From Piezodorus guildinii (Eukaryota > Arthropoda > Insecta > Hemiptera > Pentatomidae), in assembly GCA_023052935.1 (NCBI GenBank), contig CM041297.1:101939063-102003062 (forward strand): DNA of 64,000 bases, written 5' to 3'. Shown in pieces: positions 1-10,003 of the stretch (its first letter is position 1; every line of letters starts with the position of its first letter). Both the position numbers and the translations under genes were made by a program. The notes under the pieces are model-generated. The model was given only the letters and a program-made list of their open reading frames with translations, ran no database searches and had not been told where the DNA came from.

Positions 1-56
1 TTCTTTTTTACTCCTTATTAACTTAAATATTTCTAATTTGTTTTAAATATTTTCAG

Positions 57-170
57 GTTCTGGGTTCCTGTATTCCGGATGCGGTGGGTCCAGTCGTCAT
101 AGCAACAGAGCTTGGAGAACCATTGGATTCTGTTGCACTTCTCCAACTGTCTTGGGAAGAGAGGCTCAAG
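57..170 (+). CDS. PKDCC: PKDCC/VLK-like secreted kinase, internal exon
   Basis: Internal exon of 114 nt (38 codons, phase 0 at both ends) between a pyrimidine-rich tract ending TTTTCAG and a GTATTT donor. It reads VLGSCIPDAVGPVV, then IATELGEPLDSV, then a leucine-rich stretch ending LSWEERLK. This resembles the part of extracellular tyrosine-protein kinase PKDCC (vertebrate lonesome kinase) between the kinase N-lobe and the catalytic loop, where the family has a TELG..L motif followed by a W-E-[DE]-R-L segment. Known family role: a kinase of the secretory pathway that phosphorylates tyrosines on secreted and matrix proteins. It is short, but it joins in frame to the exon at 57452, which strengthens the call. 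The splice joint is inferred, not shown by transcripts. The GC level is clearly above the flanking intron. Earlier exons lie left of the window. Confidence 0.8.
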
Positions 171-1044
171 GTATTTAACAACAATAATTCGTTAAGTCTT
201 AATTGTTATTTTAAATTAGTTAATGAATAATTTTTATAATCTGTTTTATTGCTTTGGAGGGTAATTTTCATATTTCTATTTGAGCTCCAATAGGGTATCA
301 TTTCTGGTACTAGCATTTATTCACTGTCATAATTTAATCAAAATTATTTCCATAACCATACGTACAAAATTTAATTTTATAATAAAAAAAAGTATGTGGT
401 TTCAAAGGTGTATTATTCAGTTTTGACGATATGAAAAAAAACTAAAGAAGACTACAGTAATTTCAGTCGTTATATATATTTTTTATTCCAACACGTGCGA
501 AAACAGTAAATCTGTTGAGCATAGTAATGTTTCATTACCAACCTTCATAAATTCATAAGCTTATTTTGTGCACAAAAAGGCGGGACAAGCTACACTACCC
601 GCATCACCTTTAAGTAATACGGGCTTAGCAGTACCTCCGATATAACGGCGCTAAGTAGACGCAAAAAAAAAATCGTATGTATAAAGGATAATTATTAAGC
701 TCTTTTATCACGTTATTATTAACTTTTTATATTTAAAATTAATTTTCCCGATTTATTATTTTTATGTTGGATTGACCGAATGGATAGACTTCAATATGAT
801 TTTTATAATTTATTTTAATCATGTATTTTTTTCTGTATATTGCGTAAAAATAATACATCTTTAATGTATATATCACTACAATCTATAAAATTAATACTAG
901 AGAGTACTGCAAAACTATTACTAGTGGGTACCTCTGACTCCGTGCGCTGTTGTTTCCGAGGGATGTCCCTGTCCTTGCCTTAACACCTGTTTTCTCTTTG
1001 TCAGTAAGATGTTTCAATACGGAAACAGCTCCGAAATCCAATGA
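171..1044. other. Intron sequence, nothing assigned
   Basis: AT-rich with stop codons in all frames. A slightly GC-richer patch lies at 575-655 (around CGGGACAAGCTACACTACCC) and another at 925-1000. Neither matches other parts of the window. Confidence 0.5.
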
Positions 1045-1157
1045 TTTTTACGTAATTGAGAGTTATAAACAAAAATTGAACTTTTGAGCTTGGTAAACAC
1101 CATATTATCAAGCTCAAAAGTTAATTTTTTCTTTATAACTCTCATTTACGTAAATTT
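1045..1157. repeat. Long near-perfect hairpin (MITE-like or foldback)
   Basis: Left arm 1045-1092 and right arm 1109-1157 are reverse complements with only a few mismatches, leaving a 16-nt loop. The arms include GAGAGTTATAAA and AACTTTTGAGCTTG and are closed by TTACGTAA at both outer ends. The structure may be a tiny MITE relic. A structured RNA such as a miRNA precursor is possible but unsupported. Confidence 0.7.
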
Positions 1158-1569
1158 AAAAATTTATGTTAATAACACTAACAAGAGCCTATAGTGTGTC
1201 AGTTAGGACATAACTGACATACACAGCAGAGCGTTGACATTAACTGTCAGCAGAGAGTAACAATCTGCCAACAATGAAATGCCATCACAACTACCCCTTG
1301 TTTTCCTGGAAGTGACGCATTTTCCTGTCACCTTATTTCCGGCGCTTAGGCGTTGTAATGTTGTTATTGGGGATAAGCTATTGCATAAAATATTTAAAAG
1401 TATTAAATTTTTCCTTAAAATACAAGTTTTTATCGTTTGTAGCTGGCAATACCTTAAATGAAATATATTACGAAACGACAGCAAACTGCTCGTAGATTCC
1501 ACTAACTCGACAAACGTCAAAATTGCTCTATTTACTAGAAAAATACATTTATATAACCATCATCTATCT
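1158..1569. other. Intron sequence, nothing assigned
   Basis: Short open frames on both strands overlap and show no recognisable motif. I regard them as chance. Confidence 0.4.
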
Positions 1570-1965
1570 AGGCCTATTTAGAACAATGGTATTCAGCTAT
1601 GAATCATCATATTCCTCTAGCATCCAACCCTTGCAATCCTAAATCCTTATTGCTCTTTACTTCGTCACTAATATAATCATCGGTAGAAGACCTAAATATC
1701 CCATTTGTTAACGACTTAGTCTAAAATATATGTATACCTCTTCTTATCCATGACCTCTGCTCTAAATATATTCCTGACAATCCACCAAGGGGCCTTAAAA
1801 GAATATGGCAAAGAGGCCTTCTACCAGAAATTAGATATTGGAGAGCTACTAATCTATAGTTTTTTCACAGGGCTATTATGTTTCTAGGCATATATTTATC
1901 TTATTTGCTTGTATTGAATCCAAACAGTTGTAAATTTAATTTAATAAATAAAAGAATAAAATAAC
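1570..1965 (+). mobile_element. LINE-B relic, 3' end (Jockey-type)
   Basis: A decayed copy of the C-terminal coding part and 3' UTR of the family best preserved at 46595-47578. Aligned landmarks include CTTGCAATCCTAAATCCTTA, then the segment around CTTCGTCACTAATATAATCAT, then GAATATGGCAAAGAGGCCTT. It ends with CAGTTGTAAATTTAATTTAA and an AATAAA-rich tail. Several indels destroy the frame. Confidence 0.75.
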
Positions 1966-2754
1966 AAATGTATTACGAATATAGGGATTCTCATATGTGA
2001 TAAGATAAATAGTAGGTTATACAAGTTAAAAAAAACTCAGGCAGTTATCTGCCGATGGAAGTAAAAATATTTTTTTTAATTCGCGATTTGCACTGAAATT
2101 TCGCTGTAAAGAAGGTTTGTAAAAGTAGATAATGTTGACAATGCATGTTTTGTTATAATCATTTCATTTAATTGTAAATCATCACTTTGTAGAGATATAT
2201 CATCTAGAATTATGCCATCATAATCTGAATGTAAACAGTATGAGTAGGCGGTATACATAGCAATTTTTTTTTTATGAACCTGCCATTCGTATCACTGAAA
2301 TGCGGACATTTAGGAATATGCTTTATAACAGTTTTAAAAGTTTGATCTATCGGTGAAAGAATTAAATTAATCGCTCTTTTTTTGTCTATTGGTCGTTGAC
2401 TTTTTTGTCTGTGTTGGAAATGACAACCCTTAATGTTTTCATCTTGAATTTTTGCATTACAATTCGAATTATGCTGTATTATAAGATTGATTAATCTATG
2501 ACAAAATTAAAATGGATGATCTTTTTCTTATATCTATACCGCCGGTGTTTTGTTTTTTTCAGTCTGTTTATTTTTTATTCATTTTTTTGTATCTATATCT
2601 CGCTTAATTTTCTCTTCTCTTCAACCGTTATCGTTAATTTGTTTGTTCACGTAGAAATTTGTTGATTAGACTATTGCATATTTTTTCTTCTTATCCCTAT
2701 ATTGCTTAAACTTTTTTTTTTCTCCTTTGAATTTAAATTTTCAAATACAAAAAA
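1966..2754. other. Intron sequence, nothing assigned
   Basis: Strongly AT-rich with T-runs. No family match was seen within the window. Confidence 0.4.
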
Positions 2755-3230
2755 ATCTGACTTATATGAAAAATCTGCGTCGTACAATCCAGAACAAAAG
2801 ACGTGGCAAGTTGAGTAAGGGTGTCGTTTTGCTGCATGACAATGCCCGTCCACATGTGGCTAATCGGACCAAAGATCTCATCAAATCATTTAAATGGGAA
2901 ACTCTAGATCATCCTCCATACAGCTCTGATCTGGCGCCCAGCGACTACCATTTGTTCCTGCACTTGAAGTAACACCTGGGCGGTCGGCGTCTTCAAGACG
3001 ATAACGAAGTCAAAACATTTGTGATGCAGTGGTTAACAAGTTCACAGAATTTTTTGAGGAGGGTATTCAAAAACTGGTGCCGCGTTATGACAAGTGCCTC
3101 AAAATTCATGGAAATTATGTAGAAAAGTAGATTAAGGTACAGACTTTGATGTAAAAATAAAATTATTGCGATATCTTTGCACGTCTTTTGTTAATTCCAA
3201 AACGGTACTTACTTAAAAAATATGCCTCGT
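2755..3230 (+). mobile_element. Mariner transposase relic, 3' half
   Basis: The frame from about 2763 reads a mariner C-terminal catalytic region: HDNARPH, then HPPYSSDLAPSDYHLF, with 34 residues between the two Asp residues (D34D spacing). A TAA at 2970-2972 interrupts the frame just after HLFLHLK, and the transposase-like reading continues after it (HLGG, then a region resembling FFEEGIQKLV and YDKCLKIHGNYVEK). The 3' end has a mariner-type terminal repeat, GGTACTTACTTAAAAAATAT then GCCTCG, followed by TA. The 5' half and left terminal repeat are missing. It is a dead copy. Confidence 0.85.
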
Positions 3231-3256
3231 ATTTAACAATACAGTTTTAAAAATGA

Positions 3257-3365
3257 ACAGACTGCTGCGCACGCGCAAGTCTAGAGCATGTTGGTAACGC
3301 CACCTTGGTAACAAAATCAAAGTTTTAACCCCTGCCAAAAGTCGCATAATGCGGCTAAAGAAGAT
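3257..3365 (+). repeat. Short dispersed repeat, partner at 21655-21775
   Basis: About 105 bp, including GAGCATGTTGGTAACG and ACCCCTGCCAAAAGTCG, reappears as its reverse complement at 21655-21775 with moderate divergence. It lies directly after the mariner end, but the partner has no mariner next to it, so it is a separate repeat of unknown class. Confidence 0.65.
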
Positions 3366-3944
3366 TCCACGTAAAAAAAAAATTCGTGATGTGCTCTGAA
3401 GAAATTATGTATCGAATTACGTAGATAGCGCCTTCGGAGAGGGCTGGAAATGATTTATGTAAAAATATGCCGATATAATGGAGAAATAACAACTCCCAAA
3501 TCACTGTGAAATTGGCCAATACATGAATAAACCAATCAGGCGGCTCATTATGCATAATTCATGCCACATATCGAACAATGTAGGATTCATCCACTCCCAT
3601 CTTTACGCCATTCGATGATGATGTAAATCAGCTCATTAACTGCGAATTTATACCATTTTAATATTTATCTACTTCGTTTTCATATCCGGCTTCTCTGTTT
3701 CGAATTTATGGGAGATAGTGGTAGAATATTATTCATATATTCATGTAGAGATTTGTGCTTTGTTCCGATTCGCTTTTAACTTCATCACTGACATATTAAT
3801 TAATGAATGAAATTCATTGTAATTAAATATGAAAGACGTATATGATCACGGATTGAAGGCCGATGTATTTGGAATTAATAAAAATACTTATATGCCATTT
3901 TGTGTGCTATACAAATAAAATATATACATATGCATTTAATAAAA
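3366..3944. other. Intron sequence, nothing assigned
   Basis: AT-rich, with short frames only on the minus strand. Nothing recognisable. Confidence 0.4.
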
Positions 3945-4125
3945 TATATATTTTTTAATCTGTGCTTTATAACAGAATTCAACTCCTTTTAAAGGAACTT
4001 TTGTGTAACCTGTAATGATTAATTCTTGATATTAGCGGAAGGCAGTCGGAATCGTGTTCTAACCGATATCTATACACCACTCCTGATCGAATTGATTGAA
4101 TGCTAAATTAAATGGAGTAATCCAC
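3945..4125 (+). repeat. Dispersed repeat REP-K, copy 1
   Basis: Shares TATGCATTT, then CTGTGC-TTATAA, CTCCTTT-AAGGAACTTTTGTG and TTCTAACCGATATCTATACA with 6660-6805 in the same orientation. Copy 1 carries about 35 extra bases in the middle. Both copies sit upstream of A-rich/TA-rich tracts, which suggests the tracts grew from an element tail. Class unknown. Confidence 0.65.
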
Positions 4126-4330
4126 CGGTTGACACTTAAATAACAGAATAAGGAAAGATAAATCATAGTATTAAATTAATTAGCAATGACAATAGCGTCC
4201 TCATGCTTTGGGTTCAATGGGTGGCATTAATAATAATGGTTATACTATTCGATCTAATTGTTAGTACAAATACAAACATCGATTTCAGTTTTTCCATTTG
4301 TAGAAAAATGGCAATAGTTCCGTTTAATAG

Positions 4331-4421
4331 AAAAAAAAAAAAAAAAAAAAATATATATATACATATAATATAATATAATATACAACACACATATATAGGT
4401 GTGTGTGTGTGTGTGTGTGTT
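4331..4421. repeat. Poly(A), AT-rich and (GT)n tract
   Basis: A-run at 4331-4351, then TA-rich sequence, then (GT)n at 4399-4421. Confidence 0.9.
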
Positions 4422-5241
4422 GCTTTAGATTATAATATAATATCAAATCATAATGTATTATATACCATATTATATAAGTAATAATAATATAATTAAACTA
4501 CTGACAATGGACAATGATTGAGTTTCGTTATATGAAAGCCATTATTTTCTCAGATAGTATTTAGTCATGGCAGTTTCTCTGCAATAAAATTACTGTTTCT
4601 TCTATCTGTAACCCAACTACTATTATATATACTGAACTATATAGTTTTCCTGAGATAAATCATGGACAATGGTAATCTTAAATTAGACAGAAACTGTATT
4701 CAGGTTCACAAAATCTAAGAAAATATTTAAAATGAATTTGTAAAAATCTCTTTACCTTAAATAGCTCCTAAACTTAATCGTAAAGAAAAACCTTTTCCTC
4801 CTATTTCGAAATGCTCAGGTGTTGAGCGAAGTGATCATCAAAGGCCCAATGAAGCAGGTGCTATTCAGGATTTTAATACAGGAAAAAACTTTCTTTTTAC
4901 ATTTTCCACTCAGTTGCTCCTATTCAATAGGAAAAGGTTTTTTTTAAGAGGCAATTTATTTAATTCTGACTTGAATATATATTTTTTCTTTTAGTAAACA
5001 TTTCCAATATTTTTCTATCTTAATGTTTTAATGTTAGTGCAATCATTCTACAAAACCATCTACCCTTATAAATATTGAGTTTATAAAATTTAATATATAT
5101 GAAGATTCAATTTTTTTTTTTTTTACCTTTCAGAGGTCTATAGTACAGAATAACCTATTTTTGAAGGGTTTGCTTCCTCTTCAGCAGATATAAGAGAATT
5201 CTCAGTGCGAACTTATTTTTTCAAAAAATAAGGGACTATAT
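4422..5241. other. Intron sequence, nothing assigned
   Basis: AT-rich and without open frames of note. No repeat family match seen. Confidence 0.4.
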
Positions 5242-5272
<31 letters not shown>

Positions 5273-5276
5273 TATA
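5242..5276. repeat. Poly(A)/(TA)n microsatellite
   Basis: A-run at 5242-5256 runs directly into (TA)10 at 5257-5276. Confidence 0.9.
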
Positions 5277-6104
5277 AAGGTTTTGTTGTTTTGGTTTTGG
5301 TTATAAGGGAAAACAACTCCGATTATTTATTATCGCTTAAACGTCTTCACAAGATTAACTTAGCTACGATTAAACTTAAAAAGAAACATATAAATATACT
5401 AAAAAACAAGATAAAAACTTCAAAGGTTAATATCCGCAGATAGATGCAAATGTATTTCCAATTTTCTTAAGGGAAAATACGAAATCAATAAAAAAAGAAT
5501 AAAATAACAATCATTTTTAACAGTGATAATAAGAAACTAATATCAAAAGTACGTAAAATAATTTGAACATATAAATGTGTTAGATAAGGTGGTATAATCG
5601 AATGCTCTTTCCCATATGAAGGTATTAAGTTCTAAAAATCATGAATCTCTATTAAAACAAGCGCTATTCACATTACAGACGCTGGTCAATGCTCAGATGT
5701 AAAACTTAAAAAAAAATTTAATACTCAGAACAGAACAATCATTTAAGTTTTCCGGCTGAATTTTCACCCCATGATAATGTAACTAAACTTTACGATTATT
5801 GTTCTTATCTCCAATGAATAAATCGAATTCCTTAAATAATATTCTTAGTACATAATTATTTAAAAAAAAATAAAGATTATCAATTATTGTGAATAACTGA
5901 TATACCTGTTCTTACTTATGGTGTTTTGAAATGAATTTATACGTGTAATTCCCAATAAATGTCAGTTAACAGTAATGTAAATTACTGAGGGTGTTGAATG
6001 TTACAAGAAGTGTTGTCTATTAGGAATATTTTTCATCATCCATATTTTCTACATATGTTTTTTACCTGAAAATAGACATCATAAATTAACATTTTAATCA
6101 TAAC
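5277..6104. other. Intron sequence, nothing assigned
   Basis: AT-rich, with no recognisable coding or repeat content. Confidence 0.4.
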
Positions 6105-6465
6105 ATTTTTTTTTCTTCATATCTATATTCACGCCTGTCAGAAGCTATTTGACAATCAGCAAATGTGCAGTACAAATTGAGTTAAGGCATGGGGAAGGAA
6201 AGTGCCCAGCAGCACCCCTTCCTAGCCTTTGATTTAGGAGAGGAGGTCTCTCGTCCAAGGCTAGCTATTGACATATCGTTAATCAGTCTATTGTCGTGTC
6301 CGTTAAGTTTGCTGTGAAAACGAGAATAGAGTGTTCGTATATGTTGGTCAACTGTTGGTTGTTGTAAGTCCGTATTTAGGGTTCTGTTACTTACCAAGGA
6401 GCTGTCGTTATGAGTTTTAAAGTTTTGGATTGAAATGATTGCAGTTTTGGTATGTATTTTTGTGG
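6105..6465 (-). mobile_element. LINE-A copy 1, 3' end (Jockey-type)
   Basis: Read on the minus strand, the last part of a Jockey-type ORF is open: it includes NDSSLVSNRTLNTDL, then a segment with FHSKLNGHDNRLINDMSI, and ends in KGCCWALSFPMP. The pattern (V-S-N-R-T-L..D-L, later RFH..L..H.N.L) is typical of the extreme C-terminus of Jockey-clade RT proteins. A short 3' UTR follows with CTGATTGTCAAATAGCTTCT and a poly(A) (T-run on the + strand at 6106-6113). The copy is 5'-truncated. Confidence 0.8.
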
Positions 6466-6659
6466 TATAACATTAAACTACAATACTTAAATATTCTATA
6501 TTCACTAACTGTGAATTTACTGCATTCTCAAGTTAAGAAAAAAAATGTTTTCGCTATTTTTATCTGTAATGTCATTAAATAATTATTTTATGTAAATTTT
6601 TATATTTTTTTTTCACTCTTAAGGCATTAATATCGGTAAAATAAATTTTAACATATACA

Positions 6660-6805
6660 TATACATATATGCATTTGATCTGTGCCTTATAAAATAATTT
6701 GACTCCTTTCGAAGGAACTTTTGTGTGATCAGTTGTGTTCTAACCGATATCTATACACAACTATGAATGCTAAATATAAAATAAATAAATAAAAGTAATA
6801 CACCT
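6660..6805 (+). repeat. Dispersed repeat REP-K, copy 2
   Basis: Direct-orientation partner of 3945-4125, sharing GAAGGAACTTTTGTGTGATC and TTCTAACCGATATCTATACA. It is followed at once by a large (TA)n tract. Confidence 0.65.
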
Positions 6806-6816
6806 CTACACAACAC

Positions 6817-7033
<217 letters not shown>

Positions 7034-7898
7034 ATACGAATATTTATTATACATTTATTCATTATATACGAAATAAGTACATTTTCTAATATGAGGACCG
7101 TTTATTAGAGTTCATATATTCCATACGTTAATATCTGAAAAATGTTTATAAAAACAAAACAATCTATTTCATTCGTCTTAATAAATTTTAAAGTTATATA
7201 GGATTTAAAGCCAATGTTTATTCCTGAGCAGCTTGTTTTCCTCAATAGGAAAAGGAAGAGAGGAGGACGAAGATGTATAAACGAATGACGAAGGGCCCTA
7301 AGAACAACATTGTGCCGAGAGCCCCCAGAACACCCCTCAATTTTTTGCCTGTTTATGAAAGAATATTCGGGGAGTAGTGGCCCCTTGGGGATGCCGGGCC
7401 TCTTCTAGGCTTAGTCACCTCCCATGTTTTTCCCCGAATTTTATAAATTGAATAAGGAAATTTCTTTAGCAAGGCCAAAGAGGTCTCTTTTCAAAAAAAA
7501 AAATTATAAACCTGTCTATATAGAATTACGTCCCATTATTGAATTTTCTCTCTACTTTTAGTGGTAGTATTAATTAAATAACTTTTTCGTTATTATCAAA
7601 GGTTCATAATTTAGTCCATTATGTATTTTTTCATGTTAATTTTTATACCCTGTCCTGAGCTCCTGAATGAGGAAAATTCTCTTGTGCTAAACTTTTTTAA
7701 TTACGCCATACATCAAAACACTCTAATTGTTAGAAGGCAATGTTAATAGTGATTAAATTATTTTAATATCATCTTATGAATAACGCTTAATCTGTAAAAG
7801 CTTCTCCCCATCCCTATTATACAAAAAAAATTATAAAGAATTAAAAATGGGTATCTAATACTTATTAAAAAATCATCAACAAAATAATTTGAAGAATA
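7034..7898. other. Intron sequence with a GC-richer patch
   Basis: A patch at 7220-7440 is less AT-rich (GAGGAGGACGAAGATG; GGGGATGCCGGGCCTCTTCT). It has no long open frame and no partner in the window. It may be a decayed element. Confidence 0.4.
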
Positions 7899-8232
7899 TT
7901 TTTTTTCTATTTAATTTTCATTCGCACCTGTCAGAAGCTATCTGACATCTAGAGATTGTGCTATAAAAAACCTAAGGAGCTGACATGATAGGCATGGAGA
8001 ATAAAAGTGCCAAGCAGTATCCATTCGTAGGCTTGAATTTAGCATAGGTCTTCAAGGTCATCTAGCTTTTCTTCAACCTTCTTCCAACAGGCATTTCAGT
8101 TACTGACGTGCCGTTTACAAGTCTACTGTCTCCTGCAGTTTACTACGAAAACGGAATAGAGTGTTCGTTGGTTAGTCCGTATATAGGGTTTTGTTGTTTA
8201 CGTACCAATGAGCTGTCGTTTATGAGAAATAT
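7899..8232 (-). mobile_element. LINE-A copy 2, 3' end
   Basis: Minus-strand 3' terminal region: T-run at 7899-7906, then CATTCGCACCTGTCAGAAGC shared with copies 1 and 7. It extends to the block around CGTACCAATGAGCTGTCGTT. Frameshifts break the coding part. Confidence 0.75.
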
Positions 8233-8734
8233 GATGAAATCTAATTAAAATCATTGTATAATACTAATGACTACTAATATTTATTAATACTAATTATTAT
8301 TAATATTGTCCATAGGTAATGAATTATTAGTTTTGTGTTGGCTGTGAGGCCAGTGAGCCAAATTTTGCCATTGTTTACGGCAATTTAAGAGTTAAAATAA
8401 AAGCATGAATTCTTTGCTGAAAGACGAAAGTTATAAATAGTTTTACTAAAAAATAGAAATTTTTCAGATATAATTTACACCGTTAATAATATTTGGTTAA
8501 AATTTTTCAGTTAAGTAATAAGAGGAAAAACAAAGAGGGAAAGAACCTAATGTGAATGAAACGTTTTCTCAACAACTTGATTTGGTGTGATTTAGGATCT
8601 CGTCCGACTTTAGCAATTTCTCGCGCACCTATTTCATCTATATACTCTTCTTTCTTCTTAAATGATTTTTTTTTTTTTTTTTATATGATGATCTAAGACA
8701 ACAAAATTATACTCTCTACTTTCAAGACTAAATT
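8233..8734. other. Intron sequence, nothing assigned
   Basis: AT-rich with a T-run near 8668. No match seen. Confidence 0.4.
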
Positions 8735-9003
8735 AAAACTTCAACATAAGTTGAACTCTTACACATACTGCAACCCATTTGGAATTTTGGGTGACAGAAG
8801 TAAAATTCAAATTTTTCTATCAAAACATTTCATAATTATAACATATTCTCCATTGTACGTTACTTACAGACTTTACATATATCAGCAATCAAAGAAACGA
8901 ATTGGATTCTCTACGACCGTTTTCACGACACCTTACAACACATGTCTCGCAACAGCCGTAAAAGGTTAAAAAGAAGTTGGATGAGGGACATAAATACATT
9001 GAC
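8735..9003 (+). mobile_element. Jockey-type LINE relic (LINE-J), C-terminus
   Basis: One frame contains FGILGDRSKIQIFLSKHFII followed by SPLYVTYRLY, matching the Jockey C-terminal pattern (I-Q-x-F-Q-S-K..., then P-x-Y-V-T-N-R-x-L). After a frameshift near 8900 it continues YDRFHDTLQHM..., then KRLKRSWMRD and a stop. It resembles LINE-A (RRLERSWMRT at 51106) but is older. Confidence 0.65.
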
Positions 9004-9604
9004 ATAAATACGAAATAGGAATTAAACTAGGAAGTGGTGCCGCTGTGTATTACTCCATCCATCATATCAAAACATTAACCCGTCACATTCACTGATTTTC
9101 AACATCATCGCAGGTGTAAAGAAAAGAAACATTAAAATTTTAAAAAAAATCTTTATTGTAAAATATTTTAAAACAAATAAATCGATTAAAAAAATTCTAT
9201 GCCTCTTACTATTAAAAGAATTAATTATTTGTTTTCATGTTTTTAGAGAAGAAATATTTATGTTTAATTCCATTATATTGTATCGTATAATAAAACACAT
9301 TTTATCTTTTATTAGTGCTTCATTACTTAGAGCCTGCGAAGAAAATCTGCTACTAAACCCGCATTACTTAAAAGAGCTGATAGTAGTGTAGATATACCGC
9401 GCCTTTTAATGTGCAAATAAACTTCTTTTTTAGATATATCTTCTTTTTTCCAATTTATTTTATTAAAAGATAATATAATCTGCCACCTTCTGGGGCAATG
9501 AGTATTACAGATAGAATAAATCATTCATCCTATTGATATATCTTCTAGATACATTTTTCAATGTGGTTTCTTATAAATTCTACTATTAACATTTTAGGAT
9601 TAAA
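9004..9604. other. Intron sequence, nothing assigned
   Basis: AT-rich. It may include extra 3' sequence separating the preceding coding relic from the LINE-A-like tail at 9605. Confidence 0.35.
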
Positions 9605-9672
9605 TATCCTTAGCTGATTGCCAACGTTCGTTGATAGGTGTGAATAAAAAAATGTGAATATAAAAAAAATAT
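9605..9672 (+). mobile_element. LINE-A-like 3' terminus
   Basis: Contains GCTGATTGCCAACGTTCGTT followed by GATAGGTGTGAATAAA and an A-rich tail, which matches the 3' end of LINE-A copies on the plus strand. Confidence 0.6.
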
Positions 9673-9856
9673 ATATATATATCAGAAAACCTCTCAAAGT
9701 GTGTCACTTCAAGTAATTTCTTTTTAGTGAATGTTTTCAATTGAATTGATGAGATGGAGTTACCCATAAGGGAACTGAAGAGTTGACCATCAACTCTAAA
9801 ACCTTCTTTACTTACTCTTGATATTTTCTAGTATATTAATATATCATTTAACATTA

Positions 9857-10001
9857 GGGGTACTCACTAAGTTTGCTATAGCATGCTATTTGTGTTATAT
9901 TGCTAAACCCGACGAGTTTCTACATTTATTTCCTGTATAAAATTGATGGGTTTAGCACAATAGCACAAATAGCATGCTATAGCAAACGTAGTGAGTACCC
10001 C
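9857..10001. mobile_element. Palindromic MITE, 145 bp, TA flanks
   Basis: Inverted arms of about 57 nt start GGGGTACTCACTA-GTTTGC and include TATAGCATGCTATTTGTG. They enclose a short unpaired centre. TA occurs immediately outside each end (9855-9856 and 10002-10003), consistent with a Tc1/mariner-type non-autonomous element, although TA is frequent here. It has no coding capacity; the short frame through it is incidental. Confidence 0.8.
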
Positions 10002-10003
10002 TA

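Noticed and set aside
1203..1520. 105-codon minus frame
   Set aside because: No family resemblance and it overlaps a plus frame in ordinary intron sequence; treated as chance.
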